A stretch of DNA of 64,000 bases from Streptomyces sp. NRRL F-5135 (GCF_000719775.1 NZ_JOHR01000006.1:424112-488111); one strand, 5' to 3'; shown: positions 18,147-27,067, counted from the stretch's first letter. Program-made: numbers and translations. Notes: generated from the sequence alone by a model not told the origin.

Positions 18147-19148
18147 ATGGTCCCCCTTCCGTACCGCGTCAGCCGTCGCCGCGCGCTGCAAGGCTCCGCC
18201 GCCCTGCTGCTGGTGTTCGGGGTGCTGGTGTGGTGGCTGATGTCCATGCGGCCGTCGTCTCCGAGCGGTTCGATCATCTTCAGCACGGGCGTGAAGAACG
18301 GCGTCTACCAGCGCTACGGCGCGCTGCTCAAGGAGGACCTCGCGCGTGGCATGCCGAACGTGTCGATACGCCTGAGGACCAGCGAGGGTTCGCAGGAGAA
18401 CATCACGCGGGTGGCCACCGGCGACGCCGACTTCACCGTCGCCACCGCCGACGCCGTCGCCAAGTACATCCAGGACGGCCGGCCGGGCGCGGACCGGCTG
18501 CGTGGCTGCGCGCGGCTGTACGACGACTACGTCCAGCTGATCACGCCGAAGACCTCGGGCATCCGGTCCACCGCCGACCTGAAGGGCAAGAGGGTGGGCG
18601 TGGGCCAGGAGAGGTCGGGCGTGCGGCTGATAGCGGACCGGATCCTGACGGCCGCCGGGATCGATCCGCAGACCGGGATCACCCCGGTCCCCGCGGGTAT
18701 CGACACCGTGCCGAGCCTGCTCGAACGGGACGAACTCGACGCGTTCTTCTGGTCCGGCGGGCTGCCCACGGAGGCGATCCGGCAGCTGTCCGAGCGCTTC
18801 GCCGTCCGGCTGGTGCCGCTGGACGCCGCGCTGATCACCGCGCTGCACTCCTCGGACGAGACGGCGTTGCGGTACTACCGCTCGGCCGAGATGCCCGCCG
18901 ACGCCTACCCGGCCGCGCAGGAGGGCACGGCCGTACCCACGTTCGCCGTGGCGAACCTGCTGATCACCACCGACGAGACGGGCGCGGCGCTGACGGAGGG
19001 CTTCACCCGCCGGGTGATCGACAGCCGGGACGGCATCGGCAAGCAGGTGCATCCCGCGCAGCTGGTGGACCTGCGGACGGCGATCTACACCGATCCGCTG
19101 CCGCTGCACGAGGGGGCCAAGCACTACTACCGGTCGGTCAAACCGTAG
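18147..19148 (+). CDS. TAXI-type (TRAP-associated) solute-binding protein, membrane-anchored, orphan
   Basis: A 333-residue periplasmic-binding-like protein of the TAXI family: FSTGVKNGVYQRYG near the start, SEGSQENITRV, GDADFTVATAD, LKGKRVGVGQ and FFWSGGLPTEAI are the typical landmarks. The N-terminus has SRRRALQGSA followed by a hydrophobic segment (LLLVFGVLVWWLM) and no Cys, so it is probably kept in the membrane by an uncleaved, possibly Tat-type, anchor rather than as a lipoprotein. No TRAP membrane subunit is nearby. It converges on gluK, the glutamate-linked kinase gene; known TAXI proteins bind glutamate or related acids. Start ATG 18147 fits the signal; weak AGGA upstream. Confidence 0.85.
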   Translation: MVPLPYRVSRRRALQGSAALLLVFGVLVWWLMSMRPSSPSGSIIFSTGVKNGVYQRYGALLKEDLARGMPNVSIRLRTSEGSQENITRVATGDADFTVATADAVAKYIQDGRPGADRLRGCARLYDDYVQLITPKTSGIRSTADLKGKRVGVGQERSGVRLIADRILTAAGIDPQTGITPVPAGIDTVPSLLERDELDAFFWSGGLPTEAIRQLSERFAVRLVPLDAALITALHSSDETALRYYRSAEMPADAYPAAQEGTAVPTFAVANLLITTDETGAALTEGFTRRVIDSRDGIGKQVHPAQLVDLRTAIYTDPLPLHEGAKHYYRSVKP

Positions 19149-19206
19149 GACCCGGCCCAGCACGGCCCGGCACGGCCCGACACCGGCCGCCCGGACCGGA
19201 CGGGCC

Positions 19207-20598
19207 TCATGCCGTCGGCGACGTCCTCGGCACGCTGAGCGTGGCACGCAGCCCGTGCGGCTCGCTGTGCGCGTACGTGAGGGAGCCGCCGCCGGCCGCC
19301 AGCAGGGCCCGGGTGATGGAGAGCCCGAGCCCGGAGCCCTTGATGTTCTGGTGCCGGTTGCTGCGCCAGAACCGGTCGCCGATCCGGGCGAGCTCCTCGT
19401 CGTCGAGGCCCGGTCCGCCGTCGTCCACGACGATGGTGGAGGTGTCGCCGCCGCTGCTGACCGAGACGGTGACCTCCTCCCCCTCCGGGGTGAACTTGAG
19501 CGCGTTGTCGATGACGGCGTCGAGCGCGCTGGAGAGGGCTGTCGGGTCCGCCCAGGCGGTGACCGCCGCCCGGTGTCCGGTCAGCCGTACGCCCTTCTCC
19601 TCGGCCACGGCACGCCACGCGGCGACCCGCTCGGCGGCGAGCTCCCCGATATCGGTGAGCCGCAGGTCGGGTGCCGTGTGCTCGGCCAGCGCGAGGTCCA
19701 GCAGATCGTCCAGGACCTGCGCGAGGCGCCTGCCCTCGGTCCGTACGGACGCGATCTCCGCGTTGCCCTCGGGCAGTTCGAGGGCGAGCAGCTCGATCCG
19801 CAGGAGCAGCGCGGCCAGCGGGTTGCGCAGCTGGTGGGAGGCGTCGGCGACGAAGGCGCGCTGCTGTTCCAGCACGTCCTCGACGTTGTCGGCCATCTCG
19901 TTGAACGAGCTGGCCAGCCGGCGTAGTTCGGGGGGGCCGCCCGCCGCCGCGACCCGGGACTTCATCCGCCCGGTGGCGATGTCGTGCGTCGCCGCGTCCA
20001 GCACCCGCACCGGACGCAGCACCCAGCCGGTGAGCCGGATCGCGGCGCCCACGGCCAGCAGCATGGCCGCCGCCTCGCCCGCCGCGATCACCAGCCAGCC
20101 CTTGAGGATGCGCAGGCGCATCTGCTCGGTGGGCGAGTCCGTCACCACGACCGCGACGACGTCTCCGTCCCGTACCACCGGGGAGTCCACGATGAGCCGG
20201 CCGTCCTGCCAGGGCCATACCTGCTCGGGGTCGTCGCTGCGGCGCCCGAGCAGCGCCTCGTCGAAGGCCTGGCGGCCCGCGCCGGTCAGGGGCACGCCCC
20301 AGTCCTCGGGCGCGCGGGCCATGGCTTTCCCGTCCCGGTCGAAGACACCCGCCTTGATCCCGTACACGTCGTGGTAGCGCCTGAGCTCGTCCTCCAGCGC
20401 GCGCCGCCGTTCCGTCCCGCCGGCCCGGCCGTCCGTGACGAACTGGGCGAGGGCCGCGACCCGCGCAGCGTCGTCGATGCGGTCCACGACGACGCGCTGC
20501 TGCTCGGCGGACGCCTGGAGGGCGGCGAGCGGGAAGCCGAGCGCCACCAGTACGCCCGCCATCAGGACGATCAGCAGCGGAAGGAGTCGAGAGGTCAC
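19207..20598 (-). CDS. gluK: Sensor histidine kinase GluK (glutamate-uptake two-component system)
   Basis: A 463-residue membrane kinase: TM1 at about 4-27, an extracytoplasmic sensor of about 135 residues, TM2 at about 167-190, HAMP, phospho-acceptor His255 in DASHQLRNPL, and an HATPase domain with N-box DNALKF and GSGLGLSI. It starts 6 bp after the response-regulator gene, so the two are co-transcribed. In S. coelicolor the homologous pair beside gluABCD is, from memory, GluR-GluK, which senses external glutamate and activates the transporter operon. Confidence 0.85.
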   Translation of the reverse strand: MTSRLLPLLIVLMAGVLVALGFPLAALQASAEQQRVVVDRIDDAARVAALAQFVTDGRAGGTERRRALEDELRRYHDVYGIKAGVFDRDGKAMARAPEDWGVPLTGAGRQAFDEALLGRRSDDPEQVWPWQDGRLIVDSPVVRDGDVVAVVVTDSPTEQMRLRILKGWLVIAAGEAAAMLLAVGAAIRLTGWVLRPVRVLDAATHDIATGRMKSRVAAAGGPPELRRLASSFNEMADNVEDVLEQQRAFVADASHQLRNPLAALLLRIELLALELPEGNAEIASVRTEGRRLAQVLDDLLDLALAEHTAPDLRLTDIGELAAERVAAWRAVAEEKGVRLTGHRAAVTAWADPTALSSALDAVIDNALKFTPEGEEVTVSVSSGGDTSTIVVDDGGPGLDDEELARIGDRFWRSNRHQNIKGSGLGLSITRALLAAGGGSLTYAHSEPHGLRATLSVPRTSPTA

Positions 20599-20604
20599 CG
20601 GGCG

Positions 20605-21315
20605 TTACGGCCCCTGGTGCGCGGCCGGGACGACCAGCTTGTAGCCGACCCCCCGGACCGTCTCGATCAGGGCGGGCAGTCCGAGCTTGCCCCGCAGGGA
20701 CGCGACATGGACCTCGAGCGTGCGGCCGGTCCCTTCCCAACTGGTGCGCCAGACCTCGCTGATGATCTGCTCCCGGCCGAAGACGACCCCGGGCCGCTGG
20801 GCCAGCAGCGCCAGCAGGTCGAACTCCTTGCGGGTCAGCTGGACCGCCGTACCGTCCACGCTGACGCGGCGGGTGGGCAGTTCCAGGGTGAGGCGCCCGA
20901 GCCGCTGGGCCGGTTCGGCGGCCGGTGACTGCTCGTCGCCGGTGGAGCGCCGGCTGACCGCGTGGATGCGGGCGAGCAGTTCGCCGGTGTCGTACGGCTT
21001 GACCACGTAGTCGTCGGCACCCAGGTTGAGGCCGTGGATCCGGGAGCGGACGTCGGCGCGCGCGGTCACCATGATCACCGGAGTCGAGGTGATTCTCCGG
21101 ATCTTGCCGCAGACCTGGTAGCCGTCCTGGTCCGGCAGCCCGAGATCGAGGAGGACCACCGAGAACGGCTCCTTCCCCTTGTTGACGGCCGGCAGCAGCG
21201 CGTGGAGCGCCTCCTCGCCGCTGCGGGCGTGGACGACCTCGACGCCGTGTTTGGCCAGCACGGCGGACAGGGCGGCGGCGACATGGTCGTCGTCCTCTAC
21301 GAGCAGCAGTCTCAC
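20605..21315 (-). CDS. gluR: OmpR-type response regulator GluR
   Basis: A 236-residue regulator with a receiver domain (acidic triad EDDD near 7-10, phospho-acceptor Asp57 in VVLLDLGLPDQDG, Lys in VVKPYD) and a C-terminal winged helix (TRKEFDLLALLAQRPGVVF, GRTLEVHVASLRGKLG, GVGYKL). It lies upstream of and in one unit with gluK and is divergent from gluA. The leader in front of it is a 13-bp tandem repeat array (21329-21420). The name follows the S. coelicolor homologue. Confidence 0.87.
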   Translation of the reverse strand: MRLLLVEDDDHVAAALSAVLAKHGVEVVHARSGEEALHALLPAVNKGKEPFSVVLLDLGLPDQDGYQVCGKIRRITSTPVIMVTARADVRSRIHGLNLGADDYVVKPYDTGELLARIHAVSRRSTGDEQSPAAEPAQRLGRLTLELPTRRVSVDGTAVQLTRKEFDLLALLAQRPGVVFGREQIISEVWRTSWEGTGRTLEVHVASLRGKLGLPALIETVRGVGYKLVVPAAHQGP

Positions 21316-21328
21316 GGGCCCCCTCTAT

Positions 21329-21420
21329 CGGTCGTGTCCGTCGGTCATGTCCGTCACGTCGTGTCCGTCGACCGCGTCCGTCGGTCGCGTCCAACCGTTG
21401 CGTCGATCGGTCGCGTCCGG
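21329..21420. repeat. Seven-copy 13-bp tandem repeat upstream of gluR
   Basis: Consecutive units start at 21329, 21342, 21355 (14 bp), 21369, 21382, 21395 and 21408. The consensus is CGGTCGYGTCCGT; the best copies differ by one base and the weakest keeps CGTTGCGTCGAT-like spacing. The array begins 14 bp from the gluR start codon. It could be a set of regulator sites, an untranslated leader with repeated structure, or a neutral minisatellite. Confidence 0.8.
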
Positions 21421-21691
21421 CCGGTCCCGACTGGTCGGGGCCGCGATCCGGCACGGCGGGGACGGCGGTACGTACCAAGGCATCCACGCCCATGGCGCCG
21501 TGCCAGTCAAGAGTCTTCTCATTACACCCGGGTTTCCGTTACCCACCCGGTACTCCCCCCACCGTCCGTCTTCACGGGGAGTGTCCGGTTGCGGCCGGAT
21601 CGTTATGCTCAATTTCCGCTCAGATGTAATGACGCTGATCGCAGCGCGTGACTAGGGTCCTTCCAATCGAGGAGGACGGAGCAAAAAGCCG
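21421..21691. promoter_or_regulatory. Remaining gluR-gluA divergent control region
   Basis: Gene-free, distinctly more AT-rich than its surroundings at 21590-21660 (ATGCTCAATTTCCGCTCAG, ATGTAATGACG), as expected for promoters. It should carry the gluA promoter and the target of GluR. No perfect inverted repeat was found by eye. Confidence 0.5.
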
Positions 21692-22477
21692 ATGAGCGGA
21701 GTGTCAGTGACCAAGGGCACCGAGGACGCCGGGCCGGCGACTGGCGACCTGGTCGTACTGAGCAACGTCAACAAGCACTTCGGCGCGCTGCATGTGCTCC
21801 AGGACATCGACCTGACTATCGCCCGCGGCGAGGTCGTGGTCGTCATCGGACCCTCCGGGTCCGGCAAGTCCACACTGTGCCGCACCATCAACCGCCTGGA
21901 GACGATCGACTCGGGTTCGATCACGATCGACGGCAAGCCGCTGCCGGACGAGGGCAGGGAACTGGCCCGGCTCCGCTCGGACGTCGGGATGGTCTTCCAG
22001 TCGTTCAATCTCTTCGCGCACAAGACGGTGCTGGAGAACGTCATGCTGGGCCAGCTCAAGGTCCGCAAGACGGAGAAGGCGGCGGCCGAGGAGAAGGCGC
22101 GGGCGCTGCTGGACCGGGTGGGCGTCGGTACGCAGGCCGACAAGTACCCGGCGCAGCTCTCCGGCGGCCAGCAGCAGCGCGTCGCCATCGCCCGGGCGCT
22201 GGCCATGGGCCCGAAGGTCATGCTCTTCGACGAGCCGACCTCCGCGCTCGACCCGGAGATGATCAACGAAGTCCTGGAAGTCATGCAGCAGTTGGCGCGG
22301 GACGGCATGACCATGGTCGTCGTCACGCACGAGATGGGCTTCGCACGCTCCGCGGCGAACCGGGTCGTCTTCATGGCGGACGGCCGGATCGTCGAAGAGG
22401 CCGGGCCCGACGAGTTCTTCAGCAATCCCCGCAGCGACCGCGCCAAGGACTTCCTGTCGAAGATCCTGCATCACTGA
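21692..22477 (+). CDS. gluA: Glutamate ABC transporter ATP-binding protein GluA
   Basis: The 261-residue ATPase of a polar-amino-acid importer: Walker [10 protein letters not shown] at about 53-61, Q-loop VFQSFNLF, signature [14 protein letters not shown], Walker [15 protein letters not shown] and the switch His in VVTHEMG. It heads the gluABCD operon, divergent from gluR. ATG 21692 has GGAG ten bases upstream. After its stop there is a 297-bp gap before gluB that contains a hairpin, so its expression may be set apart from the distal genes. Confidence 0.95.
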   Translation: MSGVSVTKGTEDAGPATGDLVVLSNVNKHFGALHVLQDIDLTIARGEVVVVIGPSGSGKSTLCRTINRLETIDSGSITIDGKPLPDEGRELARLRSDVGMVFQSFNLFAHKTVLENVMLGQLKVRKTEKAAAEEKARALLDRVGVGTQADKYPAQLSGGQQQRVAIARALAMGPKVMLFDEPTSALDPEMINEVLEVMQQLARDGMTMVVVTHEMGFARSAANRVVFMADGRIVEEAGPDEFFSNPRSDRAKDFLSKILHH

Positions 22478-22594
22478 CCCCCGGCGGGGTCACCGCCCCC
22501 GGCGGGCTCCCGCGTCACCGACCGCGCCGGGCCCGCACCGGGTCCGCGCCACCGGTCCCACGCCACCGATCCCGCGTCACCCGCACTCCACCGC

Positions 22595-22613
22595 ACCGGG
22601 CCCGCGGCCCGGT
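22595..22613 (+). terminator. Possible intra-operon attenuator between gluA and gluB
   Basis: ACCGGGCC / GGCCCGGT arms (22595-22602 and 22606-22613) with a 3-nt loop, followed 10 bases later by TTTT. It lies in a 297-bp gene-free gap (22478-22774) otherwise made of low-complexity CACCG/CCCG runs. It may cause partial termination or protect the gluB-proximal mRNA end. Confidence 0.4.
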
Positions 22614-22774
22614 TCGGCCCGGCTTTTCACGGCTTTACGGTTCCGACGGCTCCACGACCCCCGGTTCCACGGCTACGCGGCCCCCGCGGCTGCGAACAGC
22701 TCCTGCTCCTGGTGCGTCCGGGGCCGGCGGCACCTGTTTCTCCGTTCACGTCTCACCCGAGGGAAGTTCACGCA

Positions 22775-23602
22775 ATGAAGCTTCGCAAGGCAAGCGCGGC
22801 CGCCGCCGCCGCTCTCGTTCTCTCCCTGACCGCGACCGCCTGCGGCGGGGGCAGCGGCAGCGACGGCGACGACGGCAAGATCACCATCGGCATCAAGTTC
22901 GACCAGCCGGGCCTCGGGCTGAAGAAGCCGGACGGCACCTTCGCGGGCTTCGACGTCGACGTGGCAACGTACGTGGCCAAGGAACTGGGCTACGAGGCCA
23001 AGGACATCGAGTGGAAGCAGACGCCCAGCGCCGAGCGCGAGAACATGATCGCCAACGGTGACGTGAAGTTCGTCGTCGCCAGCTACTCGATCAACGACGA
23101 GCGCAAGCAGAAGGTCGACTTCGCCGGCCCGTACTTCGTCGCCCACCAGGACCTGCTGGTCCGCGCGGACGACAGCTCCATCACCAAGGCCGAGGACCTG
23201 AACTCGAAGAAGCTGTGTTCGGTCACGGGTTCCACCCCGGCGCAGAACGTCAAGGAGAAGCTCGCCCCGAAGGCCGACCTCCAGGAGTTCGGCGGCTACT
23301 CCGAGTGCCTGACCGGCCTGGAGAACAAGGCCGTGGACGCCATCACCACGGACGACTCCATCCTCGCCGGCTACGCCTCGCAGAAGGAGCACCAGGGCAA
23401 GTTCAAGCTCACCGGCCTCAAGCTGAGCGACGAGAACTACGGCATCGGCCTGAAGAAGGGCGACACCGACCTCCAGTCCAAGATCAACAAGGCGCTGGAG
23501 AAGATGGAGTCGGACGGCTCCTGGGAGAAGGCCGTGAAGGCCAACTTCGGTCCGGCCAACTACAAGAACGACCCTGCCCCGAAGATCACCGAAGGCAGCT
23601 GA
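22775..23602 (+). CDS. gluB: Glutamate-binding lipoprotein GluB
   Basis: Extracellular substrate-binding lipoprotein of the importer, 275 residues. The signal peptide ends in LTATAC with the lipidated Cys23, followed by a Gly/Ser linker. The mature part is an SBP_bac_3 fold (IGIKFDQPGLGLKKPDG, GFDVDVATYVAKELG, VDFAGPYFVAHQ, LCSVTGSTPAQN, AITTDDSILAGYA). ATG 22775 is preceded by GAGGGAA. Second gene of gluABCD, 90 bp before gluC. Confidence 0.95.
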   Translation: MKLRKASAAAAAALVLSLTATACGGGSGSDGDDGKITIGIKFDQPGLGLKKPDGTFAGFDVDVATYVAKELGYEAKDIEWKQTPSAERENMIANGDVKFVVASYSINDERKQKVDFAGPYFVAHQDLLVRADDSSITKAEDLNSKKLCSVTGSTPAQNVKEKLAPKADLQEFGGYSECLTGLENKAVDAITTDDSILAGYASQKEHQGKFKLTGLKLSDENYGIGLKKGDTDLQSKINKALEKMESDGSWEKAVKANFGPANYKNDPAPKITEGS

Positions 23603-23692
23603 CCGCAGTCGAGTCCACGGTGACGTGCCGCGGCCGGTCCGTCCGGCGGCGGCACGTCCCCACCAGCCAACCAGGGGAGAGCGCGGGGCATC

Positions 23693-24367
23693 GTGTTCGA
23701 CTTTCTTGATTCCGGGCGGTATGACCTGCTCGGCGCCTTCTGGGTGACGGTGCAGCTCACCCTCTACTCAGCGATCGGGTCCCTGATATGGGGCACGCTG
23801 CTGGCCGGCATGCGCGTCGGTCCCGTCCCGGTGATGCGCGCCTTCGGCACCGCGTACGTCAACGTGGTCCGTAACACCCCGCTGACGGTGGTCATCGTCG
23901 GCTGTTCGGTGGGGCTCGGCCAGACCCTCCAGATCACCCTCGGCGGCGAGGACTTCAAGACCATGGGCTTCCGGCTCGCGGTCCTGGGCTTCATCGCCTA
24001 CACCAGCACCTTCGTCTGCGAGGCGCTGCGCTCCGGCATCAACACCGTGCCCGTCGGGCAGGCGGAGGCGGCCCGAGCCCTGGGGCTGAGCTTCGTCCAG
24101 GTGCTCACGCTGGTGGTACTGCCCCAGGCGTTCCGTGCCGTCGTCGCGCCCCTCGCCAACGTGCTGATCGCACTGACCAAGAACACCACCGTGGCGGCGG
24201 CGATCGGTGTCGCCGAGGCGTCACTGCTGATGAAGGAAATGATCGAGAACGAAACCAGCGCGCTCTTCGCGGTCTTCGCGCTGTTCGCCTTCGGATTCAT
24301 CGTTCTCACCCTCCCGATGGGCCTGATCCTCGGCTGGGTCAGCAAGCGAGTGGCGGTGAAGCGATGA
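23693..24367 (+). CDS. gluC: Glutamate ABC transporter permease GluC
   Basis: A 224-residue polar-amino-acid permease of the HisMQ family with about five membrane helices and the cytoplasmic EAA loop (GQAEAARALGLSFVQVLTLVVLPQA). It pairs with GluD to form the channel driven by GluA. It starts at GTG 23693 and overlaps gluD by four bases (ATGA), indicating translational coupling. Confidence 0.94.
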   Translation: MFDFLDSGRYDLLGAFWVTVQLTLYSAIGSLIWGTLLAGMRVGPVPVMRAFGTAYVNVVRNTPLTVVIVGCSVGLGQTLQITLGGEDFKTMGFRLAVLGFIAYTSTFVCEALRSGINTVPVGQAEAARALGLSFVQVLTLVVLPQAFRAVVAPLANVLIALTKNTTVAAAIGVAEASLLMKEMIENETSALFAVFALFAFGFIVLTLPMGLILGWVSKRVAVKR

Positions 24368-25254
24368 GTTCCACGTCCGTTCTCTACGACGCCCCCGGTG
24401 TCCGCGCCAAGCGGCGCAACATCATCTACACGGCCCTCTTCGTGGTCGCCTTCGTGCTGGCCGCCTGGTGGATCCTGTCCGTGATGGCCGACAAGGATCA
24501 GCTGGCGGCCAACAAGTGGAATCCGTTCGTCACGGACGCGGAGGTGTGGACCACCTATCTGCTGCCCGGGCTCGGAGTGACGCTCCAGGCAGCGGCCCTG
24601 TCCATCGTGATCGCCCTGCCGCTGGGCGCGCTGCTGGGCATCGGCCGGCTCTCCGACCACGCCTGGGTACGGGTCCCGGTCGGCGCAGTGGTGGAGTTCT
24701 TCCGTGCCATCCCGGTCCTGCTGATGATGGTCTTCGCCGCTCAGTTGTACGTGCAGTTCAGCACCGTCTCCTCGGACCTGCGCCCGATGTACGCCGTGGT
24801 GACCGGTCTCGTGCTCTACAACGCCTCGGTGATGGCCGAGATCGTACGGGCCGGTATCCTCTCGCTGCCGCGCGGCCAGACCGACGCCGCGAAGGCGATC
24901 GGCATGCGCAAGGGCCAGACCATGGTCTACGTGCTGGTCCCGCAGGCGGTCACGGCGATGCTGCCGGCCCTGGTCAGCCAGCTCGTGGTGATCGTGAAGG
25001 ACACCGCGCTGGGCGGCGCCCTGCTCGGCCTGAACGAACTGCTCTACCAGCTGCGCCCGATCACGGCGAACTACGGCGCGAACACCATCGCGACCCTCGT
25101 CGTCATCGGTCTCATCTTCATCGGGCTGAACTCCCTGCTCACCAGCTTCGCCGGCTGGCTGGAGAAGCGGCTGCGGCAGGGCAAGAAGAGCTCGGGCGCG
25201 GTGCTCAGCGCCGATGACGTACAACAGGCCAACGCCCCGGGCGGAAAGGCCTGA
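24364..25254 (+). CDS. gluD: Glutamate ABC transporter permease GluD
   Basis: A 296-residue permease partner of GluC. It has an N-terminal cytoplasmic stretch, a first helix near 17-37, an external loop, then the BPD_transp_1 core with the EAA loop (GQTDAAKAIGMRKGQTMVYV). The C-terminal 25 residues are hydrophilic. Its start codon overlaps the gluC stop. Last gene of the operon. Confidence 0.94.
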   Translation: MSSTSVLYDAPGVRAKRRNIIYTALFVVAFVLAAWWILSVMADKDQLAANKWNPFVTDAEVWTTYLLPGLGVTLQAAALSIVIALPLGALLGIGRLSDHAWVRVPVGAVVEFFRAIPVLLMMVFAAQLYVQFSTVSSDLRPMYAVVTGLVLYNASVMAEIVRAGILSLPRGQTDAAKAIGMRKGQTMVYVLVPQAVTAMLPALVSQLVVIVKDTALGGALLGLNELLYQLRPITANYGANTIATLVVIGLIFIGLNSLLTSFAGWLEKRLRQGKKSSGAVLSADDVQQANAPGGKA

Positions 25255-25334
25255 CCCGAGCGGTTCCCGGGACGCGTGCGACGGGGGTGCCCGCGCAGGT
25301 GAGACCCGCTGCCCCCAGTGGGCAGGGGCCTCGC

Positions 25335-25379
25335 TTGACGCGAGCACCCCCAGTCGGTTGCATACGTTCTGTGATCACA
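25335..25379 (+). promoter_or_regulatory. Promoter-like sequence and palindrome before the FAD monooxygenase gene
   Basis: TTGACG at 25335-25340 is followed 18 bases later by TGCATA (25359-25364), an acceptable housekeeping promoter. A perfect 10-bp palindrome TGTGATCACA (25370-25379) lies just downstream, about 80 bp before the GTG start, where a repressor could act. Confidence 0.4.
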
Positions 25380-25459
25380 CACCGGGCGGCCGACGCCGCC
25401 GACCGTTCGACCGCACGGACCGCGGAGGCCGCAGGAACAGGAGCCGCTGGAGCCGCGCC

Positions 25460-27067
25460 GTGGACCCGGTGATCGTTGTCGGCGCGGGCCCGGTCGGGCT
25501 CGCGCTCTCGCTGGCCCTCGCCGCGCAGAAGGTCCCCTCCGTGGTCCTGGACGAGGGATCGGGGGCCGAGGAGCCGCGCCCGGCGCGCACGGCCGTCCTG
25601 CGGCCCGACACCGCCGCCCTGGTGGCCGCGCTCGGCTGCACGACCCTCCGCGAGGAGGGCGCCCGCTGGACCGGCTGGCGTTCGATGCGGCGCAAACAGC
25701 TGATGCGGCAGATCCCGCTGGGCGGTGCCGACCGCTCCTCGCCCACGCACCTCCCGCAGCACGAGCTGGCCCGCGGGCTGCGCGCGGCCATCGCCGGCCA
25801 GGACCTGGTGCGAATGGTCCCCGGCTGCCGGCTCGACTCGCTGGAGCAGGACGCGCGCGGGGTGACCGTCCACACCAAGGGCACCGAGACCACCTGGTGG
25901 CGCGGCAGTCACCTGGTGGGCTGCGACGGCGCCAGGTCCACGGTCCGCAAGCTGCTCGACATCCGTTTCCCGGGGCGTACGGCCGTGGAGCGCCACGCGG
26001 TCGCCGCGCTCCGCGCCGAGCTGCCCTGGCCCGGCGAGGCGATGCTGCACCGGTCCCCGCCGTGGCGCGGCGGGGGCGCCGAGGTCTCCGCCCGGCCGCT
26101 GCGGCACGGGGCCTGGCGGCTCGACTGGCTGCTGCCCGCGCGCGGCGAGTTGGTCACGCCCGACGCCCTCGTGGCGCGGTTACGGGACACCCTGGCCGGC
26201 TGGTGCGGCGACACCCCGCCCTACGACCTGCTGGACACGGGCGTCTACACCCTGCACCACCGGCTGGCCAGGCGGTGGCGGGTGGGACGGGCCTTCCTCG
26301 CGGGGGACGCCGCGCACCTGCTGGGCGCGGTGGGCACCCAGGGGCTGGACGAGGGCCTGCGGGACGTCGGCAACCTGGCCTGGAAGCTGGCCGAGGACTG
26401 GCATCACGGGGCGTCGGAGACGCTGCTGGACAGCTACCAGGCGGAACGGCGCACGGCCGTCGCCGCCCGGCTGCGCGCCGCCGACCAGTCGCTGGCGGTC
26501 GTACGGGGCGGTGGCGGGCTGCGCACGTACATGCCGGGGTCCGCGCGCGGCCAGGACGCGCTGCTCGCCGACGGGCACCTGGGGCACGGGGCATTGGGAG
26601 CACCGCCGTCCTATCCGCGCTCCCCCCTCGCGCCTCCGCGCGCCGAGGGGCAGACGTCGGTGGGCACGCCCTCGGGCGCGCAGGCCGCGGACGTGTGGCT
26701 GACGGCGCCCGACGGCACGACCGGTCACCTGCGGGAACGGCTCGGACAGGGCCGGCTGCTGGTGGTCCTGGTCGCGCCCGGCACCGGCGTGTGGGACCGG
26801 CGGCACTGGATGACGGCGGGGGTGATGCCCCGGCTGGCGGCCGCCGTGAAGGGGCTGCCCCTGCGGGCGGAGCTGCTGGTCACGGAGGCGTATCCGGGCG
26901 CGTCGGCCCATACGGTGCTGCTGGTGCGGCCGGACGGGCACCTGGTCACGGCCTTCGCCGGGGTGCGCCCGGCGGAGCTGTACGCGGCGGCGGACGCGGT
27001 GCGCGGCGGCCCTCGCACGCAAACATCCGAACAGACGTCCGACGACCATACTGTGAACATCAATTGA
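25460..27067 (+). CDS. FAD-dependent monooxygenase (PHBH / aromatic hydroxylase type), TTA-containing
   Basis: A 535-residue group A flavoprotein hydroxylase: Rossmann motif VVGAGPVGLALSLAL at about 6-20, a DG-like segment VGCDGARSTVR, and the second FAD motif GDAAHLLGAVGTQGLDEGL near residue 282. The C-terminal 100 residues resemble the thioredoxin-like tail of phenol-hydroxylase relatives. The start is GTG 25460 with GGAG upstream; the frame is open further left without a site. Codon 241 (26180-26182) is TTA, the rare leucine codon read by bldA tRNA, so full expression may depend on bldA. The substrate cannot be inferred; no biosynthetic cluster surrounds it. Confidence 0.85.
   Translation: MDPVIVVGAGPVGLALSLALAAQKVPSVVLDEGSGAEEPRPARTAVLRPDTAALVAALGCTTLREEGARWTGWRSMRRKQLMRQIPLGGADRSSPTHLPQHELARGLRAAIAGQDLVRMVPGCRLDSLEQDARGVTVHTKGTETTWWRGSHLVGCDGARSTVRKLLDIRFPGRTAVERHAVAALRAELPWPGEAMLHRSPPWRGGGAEVSARPLRHGAWRLDWLLPARGELVTPDALVARLRDTLAGWCGDTPPYDLLDTGVYTLHHRLARRWRVGRAFLAGDAAHLLGAVGTQGLDEGLRDVGNLAWKLAEDWHHGASETLLDSYQAERRTAVAARLRAADQSLAVVRGGGGLRTYMPGSARGQDALLADGHLGHGALGAPPSYPRSPLAPPRAEGQTSVGTPSGAQAADVWLTAPDGTTGHLRERLGQGRLLVVLVAPGTGVWDRRHWMTAGVMPRLAAAVKGLPLRAELLVTEAYPGASAHTVLLVRPDGHLVTAFAGVRPAELYAAADAVRGGPRTQTSEQTSDDHTVNIN

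Noticed and set aside
18147-18260. TAXI protein as a lipoprotein
   Set aside because: No Cys follows the hydrophobic N-terminal segment, so there is no lipobox.
21329-21420. CRISPR array
   Set aside because: Units are 13 bp in direct contact with no spacers, and no cas genes are present.
25370-25379. TGTGATCACA palindrome as a CRP site
   Set aside because: The half-sites are fused; CRP needs about six bases between them. It is kept only as an unspecified palindrome in the promoter entry.
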